This document shows positions 1-10,034 of a stretch of DNA of 64,000 nt, one piece after another. The stretch lies in contig CP137866.1 of assembly GCA_034406715.1 (NCBI GenBank), positions 1,054,001 to 1,118,000 on the forward strand. The letters are read 5' to 3'. A program made the position numbers and the translations under genes. The notes below the pieces were generated by a model. It saw only the letters and a program-made list of their open reading frames with translations, searched no databases and was not told the origin of the DNA. The stretch comes from Rhodotorula mucilaginosa (taxonomy: Eukaryota; Basidiomycota; Microbotryomycetes; Sporidiobolales; Sporidiobolaceae). Within the stretch, counting starts at the first letter, position 1. The number at the start of each line of letters is the position of its first letter.

Positions 1-2337
1 GGCGCGGCCAGATGCTTTGCAGCCGTCTCCGACAAGCTTTCTGGATCCGGTAACGCTTGCGAGTCGTCCAAGAAAGCTGAAGGCCGGTTCTCGGGTCAGC
101 ACCTGTCACGGGCGTTCGGGAAGGCGAGAGAAACTCACAGGTCAAAATATCGAGCGCCGGCTTGCGGACGTTGTCTTGCCAGTGCTCGAGATCTATTGCG
201 AATGCTGGGTCAGACGTGGCTTCTCTATTCGTCGTAGCGAGTGCTCATAGCCGCTCACCAGAAGCGTCGAGCAAGAACACCTCGACCTCGCCGTTCCCGG
301 ATGCCCGCACCTCGGGCAGCAGCTTGGTCTTGATCCACTTGACTTGGCGCTTGGCGTAATGCCTCGTCGAGCTCTTCATCTCTTGCAGACCTTGCTCGAA
401 CAGGCGTCGGAGCTCGGCGTCATTTTCAAGCGTCCGAGTCGGGTCACGGTGCTTGAGGAAGAGGTACGGCTCGAACTCCTTGTAGCCTGCGCGGAGAGGC
501 GGAACCTTGTCAGAGCAAAGCGAAATGCTAAAACGTGAAAAAGAATGCATACCTATTGACTGATAGATTCCCTTGGAGTAGTTGGTCGGTTCTGCGCCTG
601 GTCGATTCGCTATCTGCCACAGCTCGTCGATCTCGTCCAGCAAGCCGCGCTGATATCGTTAAGAAGGGCGCTGTCAGCCTCGCGTGCGGGGGAAAGGAAG
701 GCTACCTGCGCGCAAGCTCACCTCGATCATTTTGTCTACCCGGCGGTCCAGCCGTGGGTGTAACGACTCTTTCTCGGCGAAAAGCCAAAAGATCAGTGTT
801 CGGAAGCTGTTGATTCCAACCCTTAGGTCAGTCAGTTGCGTCGGAAGAGGAGGAACCACCTCTGGAGGATGCCGCCACGCACCGAGGACCCTCTGCAGGT
901 TGCGCCGTCTGCTCCTGAACCACGTCCTCCCACCTCTTGCCCTGCCACACAATGTCCAACGCGCGGTGCACTTTTCTGATATCGCGCCAATGCCACCGCT
1001 CCGCACTTTTCGGATCCACCTCGGACAGCAACCGGTACAACGCCGGCGTCAACGTCGTCGGCGATCGTAATCGCGGAGGGAGGACGTGCAAAGGGAACGA
1101 AGGCGGGAACGAGTCGGGCGTGGAAATGTCGGGGAGGGCAGGTATTGCCAGGAAGAGGGACAAGAGCTCTGGCGGGAGGGAGGTGATGGTGTCTTTTAGC
1201 GGAGGCGGAAAGTGGTCGAGGTCTGCGACATTTCGAACGGGGGGTGGCGTCGGCGGAGGAGAGGAGGGCGCAGTTGGGGAGGTCGAACGGGAGTGACCAG
1301 TCGCCGGTAGCTGCGCGGGCGTGTCTCCGACGAGCTGGTTCGGAAAGATCAGGTGCTGCAAGTAGTACGACGTGCCTCCGACGCAAATCGGCAAGACGTC
1401 GACCTTCTCCAGCTCATCAATCTGTCCGCGGGGGAAGGGCCTGCTGTCAGCTTCTACCTGTCTTTTCGAACAAGCGAAGAGCACTCGCCCTGGCGAGAGC
1501 GTCGCGCAAAAAGTCGTTGACGCTCCAGTCCTGTCCCGGTTCGAGGAACCCCATCAAGTGATGCGGCACGCCGCGCATCTCTTCCTCGGTCGCCTTGTTG
1601 GTGATTGTATCCAAGCCGCGGTAGCACTGCATCGAATCGTGATTGATCACTTGAGCCGTGGTGGGGGTCGGCGTCGACTCGGTGGATCGCGATTGACGGA
1701 GTGCGAGAGCGAGTTCGACGCCGAGGTCGGTTTTGCCGACGCCGGTGGTACCGATCACAGCCACCAAAGGAGGCTTTGACCGAGTCCGCGGTCGTGCAGC
1801 TCGCATAAGTTCCACTGTCTCAGGACGCAGCTTCTTACCACGATTCAGTGCTCCAATAGCATCACGACGTGCCTGAGAATAGTTAGCACGCATAGCTTCT
1901 CGTTGAGCTTCTGTGTGAGTTACACCTAGAGTGTTACCAGCCTCTCGAGCGATGTTGTAGTCACCGTAAGCGGCAATGTAAGCAGTCTCAAGGTCAAGTA
2001 ACTGTTGATTCATGTTTGAGGTAAAGTCAGGAATCTCATCAATGACCAAGAATGCGAAGTTCTCTAGTCCATATTTCTGTACTGCATTCCATAGAGGTTT
2101 GTTACCTGTTCCTCCAAAGAGATGCTTGTGAAACCGAATGTGCATGCGACCCAGTACAGCGCTACCGATGTAGGACTGACCAGTAACTAGGTTTACGATA
2201 AGGTAAATACCTGCTACTTGTTTTAGGGTAGGGTGACAGGTTGTCGCTGCCATTCTGCTTACGGTGAGATGGACCGAGTGGAGGCGATGGGATGACCGAG
2301 GGACGTAGAGCAAGAATCGGCCGCCCGTCTGCAGCAT
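1..2337 (-). CDS. MOD5: tRNA dimethylallyltransferase (Mod5/MiaA family), 3' end cut by window edge, with N-terminal GIY-YIG fusion
   Basis: This enzyme transfers a dimethylallyl group from DMAPP to A37 of tRNAs; in yeasts it acts in cytosol, nucleus and mitochondria. The P-loop (AVIGTTGVGKTDLG) lies near 1770-1735. It is followed by NHDSMQCYRGLDTITNK and VPHHLMGFLEPG. A second exon (about 1435-960) has VDVLPICVGGTSYYLQHLIF and WHWRDIRKVHRALDI. Later exons give NSFRTLIFWLFAEKESLHPRLDRRVDKMI, LLDEIDELW, GIYQSIGYKEFEPYL and HYAKRQVKWIKTKLLP, all typical of the family, and the gene runs off the left edge. The frame is open upstream through a GIY-YIG module to in-frame ATGs at 2253 and 2337. The ancestral start is probably the ATG at 1806 (MRAARPRTRSKPP). 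Which ATG is used is not known. The stretch from 2337 to 2253 is Arg/Ser-rich with no acidic residue, as in a mitochondrial presequence. Confidence 0.85.
1807..2250 (-). mobile_element. GIY-YIG homing endonuclease module of mitochondrial intron type, in frame with MOD5
   Basis: About 148 residues read without a stop. The GIY half is VAGIYLIVNLVTG and the YIG half is QSYIGSAV. The catalytic Arg sits in RFHKHLFGGTGNK, the Glu in LLDLETAYIAAYG and the Asn in NIAREAGNTLG. A tail of two NUMOD3-like repeats follows (GVTHTEAQREAM; GALNRGKKLRPETVELM). WNAVQKYGLENFAFLVID is the usual linking motif of fungal mitochondrial group I intron GIY-YIG enzymes. The stretch is visibly AT-richer than the GC-rich MOD5 body on one side and the upstream DNA on the other, which fits transfer from the mitochondrial genome. 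No group I intron core was recognised around it. It contains no intron and no UGA codon, so it reads in the nuclear code. Whether the nuclease is active is unknown. Confidence 0.85.
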
Positions 2338-3218
2338 GCGCTCGACGCGATTGTATACACGGCCGGTGCAGTCTCGACTAGCTTGTCTCGGCGCGCGGCC
2401 TGACCTAACTCTGTTCTCATCATCGAGATTTTGCAAGTTTGGTCAGAAGCGATGGAGTCGATCCGGGACGTCCCGTGGAGCGGGCGCAAGCAGGCGTGTT
2501 CGATTTCAGAGCGTCTCTTGCACACTGCTACGCAAAGTCTTTGGGCGTAGAGATCGTCTGTGTTGGCGAGGTTAAACTCGTCGCGACGACGGACATTTCG
2601 CTTTTCTAATGCGCTTGCGCACACCTGGTGCTGTTCACGTGCTTGCAAGTCCTAGTCTGGAAAAACACTCTACTCACCTCCAGACGAGGTCCGAGGCCAA
2701 TACAGTGAAGAGGCCGTTCCGGTGGCGCTCGTGGCAAATCCACTCCTTCTTCTCAACAGGGGCAGAGCAGCGTTGCTCTCAATGACTAGCTTCACACTCG
2801 CTCGACTCGAGCAAGAGAGTCAACCGATCTGCGCCCGTACCGATCACGTTGCGCTCAGCGGCTGTGCTTGTGCAGCTGGACCAAGTGACATCTGCACTCA
2901 GCTACTTGAGCTTACTTCAGCGACGGAATGTGAGGCCAAGCACGACCACGTTTGCAAGCTAAGTGTGTGATCCACAAGAACAAGGGGCGTTCAAGATGCA
3001 TAGTTACAGAAGACTGAGCCTCCCTGCCTGCACAGCTGCACTCTGAGCCTCCCTGCCTGCACAGCTGCCCTTTCGCTTTTGCTTCAGAACGGCGTTTGTT
3101 GAACACTTCTCTCCTGGGTGCTGACACAAGCTGCAAGGAACTGATTGTGACACAAGCATAAAGCTACTGAGGTAATCTGTGCAGCTGCAGACCAACCGGG
3201 CTTGAGCAGCTTCAGAGA
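2338..3218. other. Intergenic stretch with no recognisable gene
   Basis: It lies between the MOD5 5' end and the stop of family copy A. Only short, unrelated open frames are present and none resembles a known protein. It contains the short tandem repeat listed separately. The MOD5 promoter should lie here. Confidence 0.5.
3014..3068. repeat. Two-copy tandem repeat, 29-base period
   Basis: A 26-base unit beginning CTGAGCCTCCCTGCCTGCAC occurs at 3014-3039 and again at 3043-3068. It lies downstream of the copy A stop codon. Confidence 0.85.
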
Positions 3219-4170
3219 CTAGAGAATCCTGTAGCGACGCAAGGCGCGGAACCCAGGAAAAGGTTTGACTCTGAGTGAGGGTGAATGGAGTATATGTGGC
3301 TCGAGTGAATGCATTTCTTCCTCTGCTGGTGATGACAGGTTTTGGCTGTGGTTGACAGGTTCGAGGTAGGCTGATCCTGAAGACAACAGCTGTTGCGGGT
3401 GGCGTGGTGCCTGTGTTACATTGTAGGAGCTCGTTTTGCCCATTGGAAACTGGCCTACATACTTTGCGGTCAATGGATTTGTCACATTCAGACAGCCACT
3501 TCTTCATTGTCTCAAAGTCTGGCCGGAACATAGGCGTTCGAGTGGCTTCATCTAAAAAGGTGAGAACGTCTTCTTCCCAGCCTTCCCACGCACACTTGCG
3601 CCCACTGTAAGAGCCGAGATATTGAATCAGCTCCTGAAAGTGTTTCTGCAACAGTTTTTGTCAACTCTAATAGCAATACAGGATTGTGAATAATCACACC
3701 CACCAGTGACAGGCAAGGCTTGGTACGATTTACGGACTCTGGCCCTGTTTTGGTTGTCAGCAGGTCAAAGAGCGCTTCATTTTGCCATTTTCCTTTGAGG
3801 TGATGGAAAGTGTCAGTAATCGATAGATGGCACCGCCCAAATAGACACTCACAAGCACATCCATGAAGCGGTCACTAGGGAAGCCCGGTTTTAGCCAGCA
3901 GGCCCAGCAGTGTCTTATGGCTTGTTTCTTAACCCTTTCGTCCCAAGGGAATGCAACTAATCTCGGTTCCATGTTCTCCCAGATGGTCCTGAAACTGTCC
4001 GCGTACTTGCTGTCCTCTAAGCCCGATGTGAAACCAGGAGCGTGCCCGAGCTCCGATCCGCTGAGAATCTTCTTCACCTTCTCCAGAAACAGCCGAACGC
4101 GGCGGCCATCTGGCGGGGCATGCCGCTGACCTTGGTCCCAAGGCAGTCGCTGCTCATGCGACGTAGCCAT
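3219..4170 (-). CDS. Unrecognised family, copy A (probably decayed)
   Basis: This is the outermost of three tandem copies and matches no family I know. Modelled exons are 4170-3853 (106 codons), about 3792-3704, 3645-3463 (61 codons) and 3410-3219 (64 codons with stop). Exon 1 has the shared core: DSKYADSFRTIWENMEP, then a C-x2-C-W motif (HCWACW) and GFPSDRF. Exon 3 ends with RPDFETMKKWL. Exon 4 ends with the family tail SLRVKPFPGFRALRRY. Exon 2 is 81 bases in the other three copies but 89 bases here by the homologous boundaries, so the reading frame is not kept and the copy may be a pseudogene. An alternative splice site could rescue it. The promoter element of the family lies 170 bases upstream of the ATG. 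Confidence 0.55.
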
Positions 4171-4340
4171 GGATACTGGTGACGTAGACGAAGACGCAAG
4201 CAATGTATTGGTGCTGCAGACTCGGTTGCTGGTGCAACGGATATGCCTCCACGAGGTCCCGAGAAAAAGAGAGAGAGAGAGATGGGACAGTACAAGATGC
4301 TACAGTACGCGCATGCATAGCGCACAGAGCTCGAGCACCC

Positions 4341-4404
4341 TCGGACAAGCCGCGGATCTTCTCTTGTCCTGGGCGAGATCCGCGCAGATCCGCGCACCCA
4401 ATCA
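4341..4404 (-). promoter_or_regulatory. Family promoter element, copy A
   Basis: The 16-base sequence TCGGACAAGCCGCGGA (plus-strand reading, 4341-4356) is identical in front of all four family genes. It is followed by a GATCCGCG direct repeat (GATCCGCGCAGATCCGCG) and a CCAATCA box at 4398-4404. Read in the gene's direction the order is inverted CCAAT box, doubled GATC element, 16-mer, then the ATG at 4170. Confidence 0.65.
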
Positions 4405-4937
4405 GCAAGTGTTCAGCCTTTTTTTTTCCCTTGCTCTGCCGCGTCATAGCGGTGTCGACGTTTGTGCAATGGCGGAGCGCTCGGAAAGACTTGGCAGAGT
4501 CCCTGAAGAGGACATGAACTGCCGTGATTCGCGCTTGTCGACCTTCTCACCTGTTGTCGCTTCTCCGCTCCTCTCGGTCCCGCCGCTCACCTTTGCGTCT
4601 GCATTACTGTGCGAAGGAGTATGCTGAGGGGATGTGCAATGCAGCTAATAAAGAGGGGGCAAAGAGATGACGAGGCAGCAAATGCAGGCGAATTAGGCGG
4701 GTGGACTTCTTTCTCTTCACCCGTTCAATCACGAGCGCCGCGTCTCGTATGGAGTTGTGTACTTCCCAAGAGGTCCGTAGTCATTGACACTGGACAAGCC
4801 GCCTTGTCTGCGCCATGAGAGAGAGTTCTGAGCGAAGTTTGTGTATCTTTGCTTTTCTCGTACAGTGCCTTTTCTTTGTACAGCTCTGCCCCTTCTTTAT
4901 CTGCTTGATTACGCTTCGAAGTGTAGGAATATCATCC
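4405..4937. other. Spacer between family copies A and B
   Basis: It runs from the copy A promoter to the copy B stop codon. No gene is recognised; only short frames are present. Confidence 0.5.
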
Positions 4938-5963
4938 TTAAAGACCCGACCGCCAGCCGTAACGACGCATGGCTCGGAGACCAAGGAAAGGTTTGACTCC
5001 GAGTGAGGGCATCGGGTCCCAGTGAACCAAGTCCTCCCATTCCTCTCCTTCTCGTGGACCACATGAGTCCAGCTGGCCACCATCAACGGGGCCACCATCC
5101 CGGGGAGCTGAGTTTGAAGATGGCGGTGGACGACGCTCCGGAGAAGAGGAGTGGTCATGGTGTGGCAAATGCGGAGTGTCCAGCCTCTGTTCTGAGGCAG
5201 AGTCCGGATCACCATGACGCCGCTGTAAGGAGGGTACTGCGGTCATTGATTATAAACATGGTGTCAGATAAGACCTGCACTGTCCACTCACACATGCATC
5301 ATGATAGGCCCCTAACCATTTCTCCATTGTCTCCATGGATGGCAAGGTGACTGGTCGGCGGCGGGCGGTTTGCAGACTGACACGGACACGTCTGTCCCAC
5401 TCTCCCCACCGTGTGTGTATGCCCAGAAACCGTGTGAGCTCCTCGACCTTCTCCTGCAAAGTCCACCATCAATATTCCACCTTCCGGCTCCAAAGAAGCG
5501 AGCGAGAGCAGACCTACCTCTTCCAAGTATCGCGTCGGAGTGCGTAGATTGTAGCCTGACCGAAGTAAGGTGACAAGATCTTGTCCGGTACCGTTCTCCT
5601 TGATATTGTAGTGAGCAGGGGTCAGGCGCTCAGCATTCACCAGACAGGGTGGGTAGGAACACGCACGATGATGTACAGGTACTTGTCCTTCGGGAAACCC
5701 GAGCTTGTCCAGCAGCGGCTGCAAGATCTGCATATTGTGAGTCGTTTCTTAGGGGTGACAGCCTGAGCCCATGCTCGGAAAAGTGGTTCAGCCTCCCCCC
5801 AGACCTCCTCGAACCTTTTCGCATACTTGCTGTCCATCAACCCGAAGCTTTGCGCGTCCTCTGGTTTGGCGAGATTCTTCATCGCCCGCTTGAGGATCCA
5901 ATCCGGCACTGGTGGTCCAGATGCGTGAGGCTCGAACGGACGTGACTGAACAGCCGGGAACAT
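4938..5963 (-). CDS. Unrecognised family, copy B
   Basis: The function is unknown. The model has four exons: 5963-5667 (99 codons), 5598-5518 (27), 5453-5292 (54) and 5222-4938 (95 with stop). Each is a multiple of three, giving 274 residues with all three introns in phase 0. Exon 1 carries SFGLMDSKYAKRFEEVW, CSRCW and SSGFPKDKY. Exon 2 reads ENGTGQDLVTLL. Exon 3 has a basic helix-like stretch ending LPSMETMEKWL. Exon 4 is Pro/Ser/Gly-rich and ends EGEEWEDLVHWDPMPS followed by the tail LGVKPFLGLRAMRRY. No signal peptide or membrane segment is evident. The C-terminal exon is very close to that of copy C at DNA level (compare 4962-5050 with 6594-6685), whereas exons 1-3 have diverged strongly. 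The exon 2 acceptor (TCAAG) was chosen because copy D has the same one. Confidence 0.65.
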
Positions 5964-6131
5964 GGATGATGGGACAGCTCGGGACCGATGCTAGTAGTGC
6001 ATGCGAGGTGTGGCCGGTGACCGGTATTACAAGCAAGTGAATGGGAGTGGGAAGCTGTCTCAATCGCTGTTTCCCAAAGACGAGAGGAGCGCGCAAGCTG
6101 ATAGCAGGCTGAGCTACGAGCTTGAGCCCCT

Positions 6132-6192
6132 TCGGACAAGCCGCGGACTTGCACTCTTGGTCGAGATCCGCGCAGATCCGCGAGACCAATCA
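6132..6192 (-). promoter_or_regulatory. Family promoter element, copy B
   Basis: The same 16-mer as in copy A lies at 6132-6147. The GATCCGCGCAGATCCGCG repeat and a CCAATCA box (6186-6192) follow. The 16-mer is 168 bases upstream of the copy B ATG. Confidence 0.65.
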
Positions 6193-6571
6193 GCGTGTGG
6201 TTGCATAGCCGCACTCCGGCTGTCTGTCGGGGAGGACAGCAAGGCGCGACTCGACCCGAAGGAGGAGCAGCGCGGCAGGAGGGCTGAGTCGGCCGACGAC
6301 GAGATGGCGAGCGGGTTTGTAGAGTGGTGGCATGTTCTTCCACAAGCCACTCGCTCCCGCGCTCGGGTGTGTCTTTGTAGTCTCCCCAGACATCCATGCA
6401 TCGCAAAAGTTGCTCAATACAGCTCCCACGCGCACCAGCTCGCCTGAGAAGTTCTCCGCTCGTCCGACCCGTTTTAACTCCTTGTACTGTACTGGCTCAT
6501 TGCTGATCAGATCTGTCCTTGGTGTGAACTGCAGAAATTTTCATCTCATATCACCTGCTGCAGACCACCCT

Positions 6572-7611
6572 TCAAAAAATTGACCGCCTGTAACGACGCG
6601 AAGCCCGGAAGCCAAGGAAAGGTTTGACTCCGAGTGAGGGCATCGGGTCCCAGTGAACCAAGTCCTTCCATTCCTCTCCTTCTCGCAAACCACGCGGACC
6701 ACCTACGCCTAACTGGTCGCTGTCAACTGGGCCACAATCGTTAGGAGCTGGGCTTGAAGGTGGCAATGGACGGCGCTCCAGGACATCCGGATTGCCCCGA
6801 GGCCGCTGTAAGGGGGTGTCAACGTCATTCTGTACATCCTGGGTTTTAAGAGCAGCAAGTAAGGCACTGTACACTGTGAAATGCCGCCAGCCATGTCCCT
6901 ATGGTCTCATTGTCAGGCCGGAACTTCAACTCCCCGTCGTGAGCTTTCTGGAGGAATTTTCGGATGCGTATTTTCCAATCACGCCACTCGTCGCCGTCGG
7001 GATGATCAGAGTCTAGATATTGCACCAATGTGCCATATTGCTCCTGTAGCACTCTCTTTTAGCTTCACAAGAACCTTTGGCGGCCGGTTGCCACAGGTAA
7101 ACATGCCAGATCAATCATCAAACGCACCGGTGACAGGCGAGGTTGTTTGCTACGAGTGTCAAGTGTGTTTACAAGAAGGGCGACAAGGTCTTCTCCCTTG
7201 CCCTTGTCCTAACGAGGGTGAGCAAGGCCCAAAGGTCAGCGGCTTGATGCTAAGTGGCTCAGACAGCAATGAAGTGGACAAGGAGATACGCACGAGCAAC
7301 TTCAGAAGGCTGGCTTTAGGGAACAATCCCTCTGTCCAAAAGAGGCGACTGCGGTTTATCACCGTAGATCGCTGCTCACGTGTGGCCTCTCGTGCCCACG
7401 TCTCCAAGAGTGGTTCGGCGTCGCTCCGGACCTCTTCGAACCTTTCTGCATACTTGCTGTTCAGCAACCCGAAAGTGTTGGGATCCTTTCCTCTATCAAG
7501 GCCTTCCTTCACCTGCCGCAGAAACCTCGGGATATCTGGCCCCCTCTTGTGAACGTTCTGAACCCTCCCGGCCGGTGTCGAACGACGGAAGTTTGGCACG
7601 TGGAACTGCAT
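6572..7611 (-). CDS. Unrecognised family, copy C
   Basis: The function is unknown. Four exons are modelled: 7611-7294 (106 codons), 7208-7128 (27), 7043-6873 (57) and 6805-6572 (78 with stop). This gives 267 residues with every intron in phase 0. Exon 1 has TFGLLNSKYAERFEEVRSDAEP, but the C-x2-C-W pair of the other copies is reduced to RLFW, followed by GLFPK. Exon 2 reads DKGKGEDLVALL. Exon 3 is charged (DEWRDWKIRIRKFLQKA) and ends RPDNETIGTWL. Exon 4 is proline-rich and ends EGEEWKDLVHWDPMPS then LGVKPFLGFRASRRY. The last exon is near-identical in DNA to that of copy B, which suggests a recent duplication or gene conversion there. Confidence 0.65.
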
Positions 7612-7733
7612 ACTGCAGGAAGTCTTCTGGAAGTTGCGGACTTGGCAAGCAGTTCGAGGGGTACCCAAGAGGAGAGCTGAGAGAGAGCGGCCGCGCGGCA
7701 CGTCCGCTTGAGCGCTTGAGCGCTTGAGCCCAT

Positions 7734-7749
7734 TCGGACAAGCCGCGGA
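7734..7749 (-). promoter_or_regulatory. Family promoter element, copy C
   Basis: The 16-mer TCGGACAAGCCGCGGA occurs once, 122 bases upstream of the copy C ATG. The GATCCGCG pair is absent. Instead of CCAATCA there is GATCAATCAA near 7807. Short GCTTGAGC repeats (about 7706-7730) sit just on its gene side. Confidence 0.65.
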
Positions 7750-8620
7750 TGGTTCCTCTCCTGTTTCCGGCCGCGGGCCCTGCAAGCGGGCTGTGCGCGC
7801 ATGCACGATCAATCAAATCTCCGCGTCCTCCGCTTTGAAACAGCCCTATACCGTCCGCTCTGCGCGGCCTGTCAGGAAGCAGGGTTCTCCAGGTGGCGGC
7901 GACAGCGAGGTCGAGAGAGGAGCGCCGTGGCGGAGAAACAGGTCGCGAGGTCTGCCGCTTCGCCGCAAACCAAGCAAAGAGCTCTGTGCCCGGTTTGTCC
8001 CAGAGCCGGATCAGGACCGGCCGGAGTTACCTGCTCGTGTGCCGCCCAGCGAGGCCGTGGGAACGATCGGTTCGGATGAAGGGGTCTGCTCCGAGGCAGC
8101 ACGTGCGGCGATGAGCGGGCGGACTTGTACACGGCTCCCCAGTGCTTCATACAAGCAGTTTCGTCCTTTTCTCCTGTGCTGCGTCGTGGGTGCTCCAATC
8201 AGGTGGGAAGTGTCTCCACAGAAATGGCGAGGATCGCCGAGCTTTTTCCGTCGCGGGCGTCACGGGTGCGCCTCTCGACCGCTGAAATAACACACCAGGC
8301 CATGTTGAGGAAAAGAGATGGAGTGCTGCTTACCTGTGTAAGCGCTCGCACTGTAGCGGAGGTCCGGAAGGTGGCCCGGCCACAAGCGTCCATTATCAAA
8401 ATCCTGTGAGCTTGTGAGGTGGCGCACTGGTTGGATGCCCGTCGTCGAAAAAAGCACGACAGTGCACGAGTAACGCGAAGTGCTTGACCTCTGCTGTACG
8501 AAGCGACTCGACCGGCGGCGGGCGTTCCCGGGCCGAAAAGGAGAAAAAGAAAATGCGAGTTTTTGCGAATTCGAAAGAAAGGAGGGAAAGGAAAGAAGTA
8601 CATCCAGCAAGCCCCCGGCT
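7750..8620. other. Upstream spacer between copy C and mS45, no confident gene
   Basis: Overlapping open frames occur on both strands but none shows a recognisable domain or a credible exon series. A CCAATCA box at 8195-8201 might belong to a promoter. I leave it unannotated. Confidence 0.4.
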
Positions 8621-9857
8621 CTATTCCGACGACGAATGCTGCGCTCTCCTCCGCGCGAGCTCTCCCCCATTGCCGCGTTTCGTCCCGCCCTCATAAGTCT
8701 TCATCATCTCGCGACCTTGCTTGGTCCCGCTCAAGTCGGTGAACGCGGTCGGAGCGCGACCGGGTCGAGAAGCCGGCACGACCTTGGTTCGTCGTGCGGT
8801 GGAGCCCGTGGCGGACGTGGAGGGGATCGCGGCGGAGGTGGCCGAAGAGTCGGCGGGGAGTTCGGAGAGCGGATTCGAGCGCAACGGGACGCGGGAGAGG
8901 AGGGGCAGGAATACCGGAGAGTCGCCCTGCAGAGTCGTGCGCCACAGAATCTCGAGTCAGTAATCGCTTCGTGTTGCGGCGCCAGAAGCTCACACCCCCC
9001 TGGCAGCCTTTGGCATCCGAGAGCGAAGGATTCCGGCGGGAGGCAAAAAGAAAGTCCCGCAAGAAAGGAACAGGAGTAGACGCACCGACTCGACGTCGAC
9101 CATTTCGAATACGGTCTTGGAGCTCGCGAGTTTCGGTACGGCGGGTTCGGGCATCTCGATGCCGCGCCAGCTGTCGTGCGCGGGTTGCTTGACGCCGAGG
9201 TGGGATTCCATCCCTTTCAAGAGTTCGGTCTGCAGCGGTCGGCCCTGTGTGTGAGAGAGAGGGGGGATCCGTGTGGTCAGCCGAGGGGGTAAGACTTTGG
9301 ATGGACACGGCTCCCTCACCTCGGATTTGAACCTGCGTTCGAGTTCCTTCAAGCGGACGATGGCCCTGACGCGGTCCATCGCGACACCGAACTTGGTACT
9401 GACGGCGCGGACGACCTGCGAGTCTGTGGCATCCTTCTGGAGGATGTTGTGCAGGTAGGCGTTGTAGATGCGGGTCTTTGTGACATCGGCCAGGGGCGGC
9501 AAGGGGTTGAAGGTCGGGTTCAGCGGGAAGGGCTGCGAATGGCGTCCACCTGGTGTCAGTCCAAGAGCGACATAGTCTCGAGTTTGTGGCTATGGGTGTA
9601 CTGACCGTGTCACCGATCCAGTTTGGTTTGCCGGGGAGCGGTCTGCGGTACCTGCTCCCTTCGCCGCTCAGCCAGGCGCGGTAACCGTTCTTCTGCCCCG
9701 AAGCGATAGGGCTCGTTGCTGCTGGTGCCTCCTCGGCAGCAGGAGTGACACCCTCAGTGGGCGAGTCTGGCGACTCGGATGCTGCGTGTCGGCGCGTCGA
9801 GGTGGAAAAGAGGGCGCGGCTGGAGGAAGCGACTGTGGTGCGCGTTGACCTGAGCAT
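8621..9857 (-). CDS. MRPS35: Mitochondrial small-subunit ribosomal protein mS45 (Bot1/Mrps35 family)
   Basis: A component of the fungal mitoribosome small subunit. The start at 9857 opens an Arg/Ser-rich presequence (MLRSTRTTVASSSRALF). Exon 1 continues through YRAWLSGEGSRYRRPLPGK and PNWIGD. After an intron, exon 2 reads PFPLNPTFNPLPPLADVTK and later VRAIVRLKELERRFKSE; both are hallmarks of the Bot1p/mS45 family. Exon 3 (about 9245-9090) holds LLKGMESHLGVKQPAHDSW and exon 4 (about 8950-8621) holds PTAFTDLSGTKQG before the stop. About 320 residues are expected. Exon edges are approximate, especially the last acceptor. The assignment rests on motif recognition. Confidence 0.75.
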
Positions 9858-10034
9858 GTTGGCAGCTGCTGCACCTGCACAGAGACTGGCGATTCTAGCT
9901 GTCGGTCGAGGGTGAGCGCGGTGAGAGGGAGAGAATAGTGGTCGAGGGGAGGTTTGCAGCGCGGCCTCGGTCCTCGTCTCCGATTCCGGCCGTCACTTGC
10001 TGCAACTCTGCTAGACTCGAGCACACGCGCGACC

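Noticed and set aside
3219-7611. The A-C array as a transposable element
   Set aside because: No terminal repeats, target-site duplications or transposase/integrase motifs were seen. Copies have conserved phase 0 introns and promoters, which fits cellular genes.
7724-8290. 188-residue plus-strand frame upstream of copy C
   Set aside because: It overlaps the family promoter element, has no recognised domain and no matching exons.
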